DNA of 43,834 bases from Syntrophobacter sp. SbD2 (GTDB lineage Bacteria > Desulfobacterota > Binatia > UBA9968). Where the stretch lies: NCBI GenBank assembly GCA_945889495.1, contig CAMDBU010000028.1, forward strand, positions 1 to 43,834, read 5' to 3'. Made by a program: the position numbers and the translations under genes. Numbering within the stretch: the stretch's first letter is position 1; each line of letters starts with the position of its first letter. Shown here in pieces: positions 38,170-43,834 of the stretch. A model generated the notes under the pieces. It did not search any database. It was not told the origin of the DNA and saw only the letters and a list, made by a program, of their open reading frames with translations.

Positions 38170-40206
38170 ATGAGAATCGCAGTTGATATAGGTGGGACGT
38201 TTACCGATTTGGTTGCCGTTGACGACGACGGCCAGGTGTTTCGCAGCAAATCGTTGACGACGACGGACGATTTGGCGCGCGGCATCGACGATTGTTTGAA
38301 GGGCGCCAACGTTAAAGTTGCCGGCGCGAGCTTCTTCGTTCACGGCTCGACGGTGACCATCAACGCCGTGCTCGAGCATAAGGGCGCGCGCACGGGGCTG
38401 ATAACGACCAAAGGCTTTCGCGATGTTTACGAGATCGGCCGGGGCAACCGGCCGGAAGGTTACAATTTATTTTTCAAGCGGCCGGTGCCGCTGGTGCCGC
38501 GCGACTTGCGCTTGGAAGTGGACGAGCGGCTCTACGCCACCGGCGAAGTGCTGACGCCGCTGGATGAACAGTCGGCATCGGCGGCGATTGGCGCGTTAAA
38601 AAAGGCCGGTGTCGAAAGCGTCGCGGTCTGCTTACTCCATTCCTATGCTAACGCGGCCCATGAGCAGCGGCTGGGCGAACTGTTGCGCGAGCAATTTCCC
38701 GAAGCTTATGTTTCGCTGTCGCACGAAATTCTCCGCGAGTTCCGCGAGTACGAACGCACGTCGACGACCGCTTTGAACTCCTACGTCGGCCCGCTGGTCA
38801 GCCGTTACTTGGTCTCGCTAGAGAAAATGCTCGGCGCCGGCGGCTTTCGCGGCACCTTTCGCGTCATGCAGTCCAACGGCGGCGTGATGTCGGCGGAGAC
38901 CGCCAAGAAAATGCCGGTGACGATGATGGAGTCGGGGCCGGTGGCGGGCGTCATTGCGGCGGCGCGCTTGGGTGAAGCGTTGGGCTGCCGCCATATCATT
39001 TCCTTCGACATGGGCGGCACCACGGCGAAGTCGAGCTTGATCAAGGATTTTCATCCCGAGGTGACCAGCAGCTACTATGTCGGCGGCTACGTCACCGGCC
39101 ATCCGATGATGCTGCCGGTGGTCGATATCGTCGAGGTTGGTAACGGCGGCGGTAGCATCGCCTGGATCGATGCCGCTGGCGGGTTGAAAGTCGGCCCGCA
39201 GAGCGCCGGCGCAGCGCCGGGACCGGCCTGTTATGGCAAAGGCGGCGCCAATCCGACGGTGACCGACGCCAACTTGATTGCCGGTAGAATCGACCCAGAA
39301 TATTTCCTCGGCAGCGGCATTCGCTTGCAGCGCGACCAAGCGGCGGCGGCGATCATGGAAAAGGTCGGCAAGCCGTTGGGCTTGTCGTTGCAAGACGCGG
39401 CGCTGGGGATTCTCACCATCGCCGACTTCAACATGTCGCTGTCGGTGCGCGCGGTGTCCGTCGAGAAAGGCTACGATCCGCGCGATTGCGTGCTGGTTCC
39501 GAGCGGCGGCGGCGGTGCGCTCCACGCCATGGCGATCGCCCGCGAGCTGTCGGTGCCGAAGGTGATCATCCCGCCGATGCCGGCGCATTTCTCGGCGCTG
39601 GGCATGCTGATGGCGGATTTGAAACACGACTACGTGCAGACTTTTGTTCGTGAGTTGGCCGACACCAGCGGTGGCCAGATCGCCGATGCTTTGGCGGTCT
39701 TGGAAAAATCCGCCAACGATACGTTGCGCGAAGAAGGCTGCAAGCCCGAGCAAATAGTTCTGCGCCGCTTCCTCGACATGCGCTACCGCGGCCAGGAATA
39801 TACTTTGCCGGTGCCGGTGACAGAAGACCTGCGCACGTTGGCCGACTTTAGCGCGATCCGTGGGCGCTTCGATCAAATGCATCAGGATCACTACGGCCAC
39901 TCGGCGCCCAAGGAGCCGGTGATGATGGTCAACCTGCGTTTGTCGGCGCTAGGAAAATTCGACAACCAGTTGCCGTTGGCCGCCGCGTCGCACGCCGAGG
40001 ATCGCGGCGAGCGGGGCCGGCGGCCGGTGATCTTCGACACCCAGCCGATGGATTGTCCGATTTATCTGCGCAGCGGTTTTAAAGCCGGCGACAAATTAAT
40101 TGGTCCCGCGGTGATCGAAGAAATGGGCGCGACGATTCTCGTCTATCCCGGCGATTCGATGGAAGTGAACGAGCTCGGGCAGTTGGTGATCGAAGTCGGG
40201 AGCTGA
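38170..40206 (+). CDS. hydantoinase/oxoprolinase family protein, subunit A (HyuA-like)
   Basis: A 678-residue cytosolic ATPase-fold protein. The N-terminal actin-like phosphate loop is VDIGGTFTDLVAVD (5-18), followed by FFVHGSTVTINAVLEHKGAR and TGLITTKGFRDVYEIGRGNR. The conserved centre is SGPVAGVIAAARLGEALG, SFDMGGTTAKSSLI and VEVGNGGGSIAWIDAAGGL, then GPQSAGAAPGPACYGKGG. Near the C-terminus are FLDMRYRGQEYTLPVPV and a GPAVIEE motif. It pairs with HyuB for ATP-dependent opening of cyclic amides or carboxylation. Here hyuB is at 30150, separated by an inserted island and two M24 genes. The start ATG has a weak AAAGG. Confidence 0.95.
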   Translation: MRIAVDIGGTFTDLVAVDDDGQVFRSKSLTTTDDLARGIDDCLKGANVKVAGASFFVHGSTVTINAVLEHKGARTGLITTKGFRDVYEIGRGNRPEGYNLFFKRPVPLVPRDLRLEVDERLYATGEVLTPLDEQSASAAIGALKKAGVESVAVCLLHSYANAAHEQRLGELLREQFPEAYVSLSHEILREFREYERTSTTALNSYVGPLVSRYLVSLEKMLGAGGFRGTFRVMQSNGGVMSAETAKKMPVTMMESGPVAGVIAAARLGEALGCRHIISFDMGGTTAKSSLIKDFHPEVTSSYYVGGYVTGHPMMLPVVDIVEVGNGGGSIAWIDAAGGLKVGPQSAGAAPGPACYGKGGANPTVTDANLIAGRIDPEYFLGSGIRLQRDQAAAAIMEKVGKPLGLSLQDAALGILTIADFNMSLSVRAVSVEKGYDPRDCVLVPSGGGGALHAMAIARELSVPKVIIPPMPAHFSALGMLMADLKHDYVQTFVRELADTSGGQIADALAVLEKSANDTLREEGCKPEQIVLRRFLDMRYRGQEYTLPVPVTEDLRTLADFSAIRGRFDQMHQDHYGHSAPKEPVMMVNLRLSALGKFDNQLPLAAASHAEDRGERGRRPVIFDTQPMDCPIYLRSGFKAGDKLIGPAVIEEMGATILVYPGDSMEVNELGQLVIEVGS

Positions 40207-40231
40207 GTGGAAGGTTCGGACTCGGAAGGTT

Positions 40232-40259
40232 GGCCGCAAAGAACGCAAAGGACTCAAAG
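40232..40259. repeat. 9-nt-period CGCAAAG repeat
   Basis: GGCCGCAAAGAACGCAAAGG followed by ACTCAAAG, flanked on both sides by TTCGGACTCGGAAG (40216 and 40260). It belongs to the family at 2727, 11655 and 14055. Confidence 0.65.
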
Positions 40260-40277
40260 TTCGGACTCGGAAGTATG

Positions 40278-40363
40278 GTTGTCATTCCGAGGCGAAGCCG
40301 AGGAATCTCGTCTTGGCAAGTTGCACACGAGACGAGATTCCTCGCTCCGCTCGGAATGACAAC
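40278..40363. repeat. long palindromic repeat ending GTTGTCATTCCGAG
   Basis: Arms of about 35 nt (GTTGTCATTCCGAG... and its complement ...CTCGGAATGACAAC) pair with a one- or two-base bulge around an inner loop of about 18 nt. Next to it (40374-40403) is a GTCATCCTGAAC...GAAGGATCTCGAC half-repeat. Both types are common dispersed elements in bacterial genomes. A half copy of the first type lies at 3463-3490. It could terminate the hyuA transcript. Confidence 0.8.
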
Positions 40364-40422
40364 TAATGAGAGTGTCATCCTGAACTTAGTGAAGGATCTC
40401 GACCGGAATCGTCCCGACTTCA

Positions 40423-41796
40423 ATGGCTGATCAGACATTAAGCGAGCAGATCGCGCAGCATTGCATGGCGCTTCGCTCCGACCGGCTACCTGGCGACGTC
40501 ATGAGCGCCGCCAAGCTGCACATTCTCGATTCCCTCGGTTGCCTGCTTGCCGGCTCGCGCTTGGAGCCGGGATGTTTGGCCTATGAGCTCGCGGTTGCCG
40601 CTAGCGGCGGCAATGCTGCTTCCACTCTATTCGGTACGAATCAGCGCGCCGCGCAGCTCGAAGCCGTGCAGGCGATGGCGACGGCGGCCCATTGCGGCGA
40701 GCTCGACGACATTCATGGCGGCGCGGCGACTTGCATTGGCGCGATGATCGTTCCGGCGCTGTTGGCCCTGGCGGAAAAGCATCGCGGCAGCGGCCGAAGT
40801 TTTCTTGAAGCGGCGATTGCCGGCTACGAGACAACCACGCGCATCGGCTTGAGCATCGAGGCGCCGAAGCTGTTCGCGCGCGGCTGGTGGCCGAGCACTA
40901 TCTGCGGCGCCTTCGGCGTCGCGGCGGCGGGAGCCAAGTTTCTCGGTTGGCCGGTCGACAAAACGACCAACGCGCTCGGTGTCGCTTCGCTTCTCGCCGG
41001 CGGCATGCTCACCGGCGGCCAAGAGGGGGCGACGGCGCGCCATCTCGCTTTCGGTTCGGCGGCGCGCAATGGGCTGCTGGCATTGCTGGCGACGGAACAT
41101 GGGTTGACCGGGCCGAAGCGTGCGTTGGAAGATCCGCGCGGCTTTTGCTTCACGCTGTGCGCCGAGCCGAAGTTCGAGCTGCTGCGAGAGTTCGGCAAAT
41201 TCCATTTGCTCGATGTGGCCTTCAAACCCTATCCCTGCGCGCGCCAGTTGCATGCCGGCGTCGAAGCCTTGCTTCGATTGATCAGCCAGCATTCCATCGG
41301 TGGTGATGGGATTCGCTCAATCGAGCTGGCGGTGCCGACGCAAAACGCCGGCATGGTCGACCGGCCGGCGACGCCGACGCTGCGCGCGGCGACCTTGGGC
41401 AGCGGGCAGTATGTCATGGCGGTGACGGCGCTGCGAGGCAAGATCGACTTGGTGTCATTCGAAGACGAGTATTTGCGTAGCGAGCCAGTGCGCCAGTTGA
41501 TGGAGAAAGTGACGGTGAGTGCTAGCACGGAACTGGATCGCCATTTCCCAAAATACTGGGCCGGTCGCGTGACGGTGGCGCTTGCCGATGGTCGTGAGCT
41601 CACGGAAGAAATTATCGCGCCCAAGGGCGAAGTCGAGAATCCACTGACGCGGCTGGATGTGGAGGAAAAATTTCTTGGCTTGGCCGGGCCGGTGCTAGGC
41701 GCAGCAACGGCGCGAGCGGCGATCGATGAAGTGCAGGCATTGGATGCGCGTGAGTCCTTGGGGCCGCTGCTTGCGAAAATGGCCACAGTATCTTGA
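40423..41796 (+). CDS. MmgE/PrpD family protein (2-methylcitrate dehydratase-like)
   Basis: A 457-residue cytosolic protein. The N-terminal half carries LHILDSLGCLLAGSRLEPG and HCGELDDIHGGAATCIGAMI; this resembles the conserved H-x-x-E-x-D-D region of the family (PrpD: FDFNDT-type site). Further motifs are GWWPSTICGAFGVAAAGAKF, LAGGMLTGGQEGATARHLAF and FKPYPCARQLHAGVEALLRL. The C-terminal domain ends with VTVALADGRELTEEIIAPKG. Members dehydrate or isomerise small carboxylates (2-methylcitrate, aconitate, itaconate, iminodisuccinate). No prpB/prpC genes are present, so a role outside the methylcitrate cycle is likely, perhaps in the same catabolic locus as HyuA/HyuB. Confidence 0.92.
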   Translation: MADQTLSEQIAQHCMALRSDRLPGDVMSAAKLHILDSLGCLLAGSRLEPGCLAYELAVAASGGNAASTLFGTNQRAAQLEAVQAMATAAHCGELDDIHGGAATCIGAMIVPALLALAEKHRGSGRSFLEAAIAGYETTTRIGLSIEAPKLFARGWWPSTICGAFGVAAAGAKFLGWPVDKTTNALGVASLLAGGMLTGGQEGATARHLAFGSAARNGLLALLATEHGLTGPKRALEDPRGFCFTLCAEPKFELLREFGKFHLLDVAFKPYPCARQLHAGVEALLRLISQHSIGGDGIRSIELAVPTQNAGMVDRPATPTLRAATLGSGQYVMAVTALRGKIDLVSFEDEYLRSEPVRQLMEKVTVSASTELDRHFPKYWAGRVTVALADGRELTEEIIAPKGEVENPLTRLDVEEKFLGLAGPVLGAATARAAIDEVQALDARESLGPLLAKMATVS

Positions 41797-41810
41797 TTCG
41801 ATGAGCGGCT

Positions 41811-41926
41811 CCGGTTCCTTTCCCCTTGACGGGGAAAGGCTAGGATAGGGGTGCTGCGCATTTATTAAAATGTCCCTGGCACCCCTTCCTCAGTCCTTCC
41901 CCGTCGAGGGGAAGGATGTAAGAAGG
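41811..41926. repeat. outer palindromic repeat, copy B (uninterrupted)
   Basis: Contains three stem-forming parts: CCTTTCCCC with GGGGAAAGG; AGGATAGGGGTG with CACCCCTTCCT; and CCTTCCCC-GTCGA-GGGGAAGG. It is the empty-site counterpart of the interrupted copy at 37853 and lies between MmgE/PrpD and the second nitroreductase gene. Confidence 0.8.
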
Positions 41927-42022
41927 GAAATGAGCCGCAAAGGGCGATTGAAGCGCCACAGCATTGTCAGCTATAAGTATCGAGCTTCACGCAAATCGTT
42001 TTTAGATTTTGGAGGTTCAAAC

Positions 42023-42802
42023 ATGTCCGCAGATACGACCCAAGGTTACGATCTTCTCTATGACATCATTCGGCGCCGTTCGAGCGTGCGCAAGTTGAAG
42101 CCCGATCCGATTCCCGATGAATCGATCAACAAAATTCTCGAAGCTGGCCGTTGGGCGATGTCGGGGGCGAACTCGCAGCCATGGGAATATATCGTCGTCA
42201 AAGACCCCCAGGTGAAGAAGGATCTGTTCCGCTGCTACTCGGAGGACAATACCGATTTTATCTACTGGATGGAGCAGCAGCGGGTCTTCGAGCTGCGCCA
42301 TCCGGCCTATCAGATGACCGCCGACAAGGCGGTGGAACAGCAGCGGCGCGGCGCCGGTTGGTCGGAGGCGCCGGCGTTGATCGTCGTCGTCGGCGATGGG
42401 CGGCGCCAGTGGGGCACGGTGCAGGGCGCGCATACCTTCGGTCGCGATCAGTCGCACTTGACCGACGGACTCGCGAATACCTGCACGCTGATGCATCTGG
42501 CGGCGGTGTCGTTGGGACTGGCGACTCAGTGGGTGTCGATTCATTTGCAAGAGCCGTTCAAGAAAGTTCTCGGTGTCCCCGATTTGATGATGCTCTATCT
42601 GATTATTCCGATCGGCTATCCAGCTGTGCAGCCGTCCGAAGGCGTGCGCCGGCCGCTGGAAGAAATCGTCCATCACGATCATTACGAGCAGGACAAGTTC
42701 ATGAGCAACGAGCGAGTGATTCAGTTTCTCTATGAGCTGCGCGGCAAGACATTGGCGACTTATCGGCAGTCGTATGTCGGTAAAGAAGAAGAGAAGAAGT
42801 AA
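42023..42802 (+). CDS. nitroreductase-family FMN oxidoreductase, second paralogue
   Basis: A 259-residue flavoprotein from ATG 42023 (GGAGG 7 nt upstream); an upstream in-frame extension would only translate the repeat at 41811. It has the same order of motifs as the protein at 29213: RRRSSVRKLKPDPIP, ARWAMSGANSQPWEYIVV-like sequence (GRWAMSGANSQPWEYIVVKD), GDGRRQWGTVQGAHTFGRDQ, SHLTDGLANTCTLMHLAAVS and LYLIIPIGYPAVQPSEGV. The two are close paralogues along the whole length, diverging near residues 85-110 (substrate side). The substrate is unknown. It sits between MmgE/PrpD and an interrupted binding-protein gene. Confidence 0.93.
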   Translation: MSADTTQGYDLLYDIIRRRSSVRKLKPDPIPDESINKILEAGRWAMSGANSQPWEYIVVKDPQVKKDLFRCYSEDNTDFIYWMEQQRVFELRHPAYQMTADKAVEQQRRGAGWSEAPALIVVVGDGRRQWGTVQGAHTFGRDQSHLTDGLANTCTLMHLAAVSLGLATQWVSIHLQEPFKKVLGVPDLMMLYLIIPIGYPAVQPSEGVRRPLEEIVHHDHYEQDKFMSNERVIQFLYELRGKTLATYRQSYVGKEEEKK

Positions 42803-42822
42803 CGGGTGAAGGGTAAGGGGTA

Positions 42823-42870
42823 AGGATTTTGGATTGTTGTCTGCGGGGCCGTTTTTGGATTTTGGATTGG
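42823..42870. repeat. 7-nt-period TTTTGGA repeats upstream of a binding-protein gene
   Basis: AAGGATTTTGGATTG and TTTTTGGATTTTGGATTGG are two patches of a TTTTGGA heptamer, complementary to the ATCCAAA units at 32765. They end immediately before the ribosome binding site (GGAG) of the gene at 42881. Confidence 0.55.
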
Positions 42871-42880
42871 AGAAAAAAAC

Positions 42881-43687
42881 ATGAGTAAAAAAATCTTCGC
42901 CTTTGTGCTCGCTAGCTTAATCCTTGCGTCTTCTCATCTAGCGCAAGCGCAGCAGCCAAAGACCTACCATGTCGGCGTCATCACTACAGGCGGAGCGTGG
43001 TACGAGATCATTGACGGGCTACGGGTTGGACTCCGGCAGTTGGGGTTTGAAGAGGGAAAACAATTTGTTCTGACAATCCGAGATACCAAGGGCGATAACA
43101 AGGCGGCGGAGGAGGCGGCGAGGAGTTTCGAAAAAGAGAAAGTCGACCTGATATATACAACTTCCACCTCCGTCACCATAGCGGCAAAGCGGGTGACGGC
43201 TGACATCCCCATCGTTTTCTGTGCCGGGGCCGATCCGGTTAATCTCGGGCTAGTGGACAGCTTCGCAAAACCGGGGGGAAGACTCACAGGCGTCTTCACC
43301 CGGAACACCGACCTCAACGCGAAGCGACTGGAGATCCTGAAAGAGATTGTCCCGAAGCTCCGCCGGGTAGTGACGTTCTACGACCCGCGCAATCCTGTTG
43401 GCATCGAGTCCTCCAAGTTGGCACGAGAGGAAGCGAGGCGTCTGCGAGTTGAGTTCGTCGAGCGGCACGTCACTTCCGTCGAGGAACTTCAGGCGGGTCT
43501 GCGAGCGCTTAAGGTGGGCGAGGTGGATGTCTTCTTTGAAATGTCGGACCCGCTGGTGGGTGTTCAGGATCAATTGATCATCGACACGGCAAGGGTGAAG
43601 AAATTGCCGACTATGTTCAACAACCAAAGTTCTGTCGTCAAGGGAGGTCTCGCCAGCTACAGCGTGAGCCGCCACGAAGTTGGCCGC
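42881..43687 (+). pseudogene. ABC transporter substrate-binding protein (ABC_sub_bind type), 3' end lost to an IS insertion
   Basis: The ATG follows GGAG at 9 nt and gives a normal signal (MSKKIFAFVLASLILASSHL, cleavage near AQA-QQ). The mature part (VGVITTGGAWYEIIDGLRVG, ADPVNLGLVDSFAKPGGRLT, LEILKEIVPKLRRVVTFYDP) follows the family up to GGLASYSVSRHEVGR, about residue 268. The family continues for some 50 further residues (a LP-x-E-x-P segment and an INLKTAK-x-IG-like end, as seen in the copies at 32720 and 33832), but here the frame runs into unrelated sequence and stops at 43810. The break coincides with an insertion-sequence end. It is probably non-functional, unless the fused 40-residue tail folds. 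Confidence 0.85.
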
Positions 43688-43694
43688 TGTTGTA

Positions 43695-43741
43695 GCAAAG
43701 TGAATCTGTCAGGGTCTAACGGCAACGTGAATATGTCAGGG
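43695..43741. repeat. two 20-nt subterminal direct repeats of the IS
   Basis: 43695-43714 and 43722-43741 differ at two positions and are spaced by 7 nt. Confidence 0.8.
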
Positions 43742-43748
43742 TGGAAGG

Positions 43749-43834
43749 ATGAGAACCCTGACGATGAGAGACGAGAAACGACTAGACATCATACAACGAT
43801 CGTTACGTAATGAGCTGACGATGGTGGAAGCCGC
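43749..43834 (+). CDS. transposase N-terminus, partial
   Basis: Open from ATG 43749 (or ATG 43764) to the window edge. The second start gives MRDEKRLDIIQRSLRNELTM then VEA, which resembles the beginning of the helix-turn-helix domain of ISNCY-type transposases (RDEKRLxxIQxxxRGELTxxEAA). Only 23-28 residues are visible, so the assignment rests mostly on this short match and on the repeats before it. Confidence 0.65.
   Translation, partial: MRTLTMRDEKRLDIIQRSLRNELTMVEA

Larger units (their letters stand above)
43688..43834 (+). mobile_element. left end of an insertion sequence (ISNCY-like), continuing beyond the window
   Basis: The end of homology of the binding-protein gene at about 43687 is followed by two 20-nt direct repeats (GCAA(A/C)GTGAAT(C/A)TGTCAGGG at 43695-43714 and 43722-43741) and then a transposase-like reading frame. 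Direct subterminal repeats of this GTGAATxTGTCAGGG kind are usual transposase-binding sites. The exact terminal base and any target duplication cannot be set without the other end. Confidence 0.75.

Noticed and set aside
38818-39900. A 360-codon open frame on the minus strand
   Set aside because: Lies entirely opposite hyuA, whose motifs are unmistakable.
41870-42022. N-terminal extension of the second nitroreductase
   Set aside because: It translates the palindromic repeat (LPQSFPVEGKDV) and has no ribosome binding site, whereas ATG 42023 has GGAGG at a proper distance and matches the start of the paralogue.

Overview
The window is a GC-rich, densely coded piece of a bacterial chromosome. 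The gene content (many orphan periplasmic solute-binding proteins, TAXI-TRAP transport, metal-dependent amidohydrolases, hydantoinase/oxoprolinase subunits, MmgE/PrpD, PrpD-adjacent nitroreductase, short repeats between genes) is what one meets in uncultured soil or subsurface Gram-negative lineages such as Deltaproteobacteria/Binatota-, Tectomicrobia- or Rokubacteria-like genomes. This placement is an inference from gene style; no rRNA or tRNA gene was seen.

Layout. 0.1-3.4 kb: an alpha/beta hydrolase and a CBS-domain protein on the minus strand, then a TAXI-family binding protein that appears to lack a signal peptide and a small unknown protein. 3.5-9.7 kb: an NMT1-like binding protein behind a CDP-alcohol phosphatidyltransferase (minus), an isochorismatase-like cysteine hydrolase with a TctC/Bug binding protein (plus), a two-TM potassium channel with duplicated RCK modules and an exported SH3-like protein (minus). 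9.9-20.4 kb: a long plus-strand run of an SDR oxidoreductase, an NMT1-like binding protein, two paralogous amidohydrolases, four tandem TAXI binding proteins and one fused TRAP permease. 20.6-25.7 kb: mostly minus-strand genes (TPR/TM/SH3 protein, two alpha/beta hydrolases, ketopantoate-reductase-like protein) with a ParD/ParE-type toxin-antitoxin pair on the plus strand. 25.9-43.8 kb: plus strand throughout, with two NMT1-like binding proteins around a DUF5924/DUF2914 membrane protein, nitroreductase, HyuB, a Phd/RelE toxin-antitoxin pair, two tandem ABC_sub_bind proteins, a DUF4160/DUF2442 pair, two M24-fold proteins, HyuA, MmgE/PrpD, a second nitroreductase, and a third ABC_sub_bind gene cut by an insertion sequence at the right edge.

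How the genes fit together. The theme is capture and hydrolysis or reduction of small organic acids, amides or cyclic amides: binding proteins are interleaved with hydrolases and reductases. Thirteen solute-binding protein genes are present, but only one membrane transport component (the TRAP permease). The permease very probably serves the four TAXI proteins directly upstream. The HyuB / M24 / M24 / HyuA / MmgE / nitroreductase set looks like one catabolic locus interrupted by a small accessory island (about 31.9-35.3 kb) carrying toxin-antitoxin-like pairs and duplicated binding proteins. Intergenic DNA is unusually rich in short-period repeats (7, 8 and 9 nt) and in palindromic elements, including one small inverted-repeat element inserted inside another repeat with an apparent target duplication.
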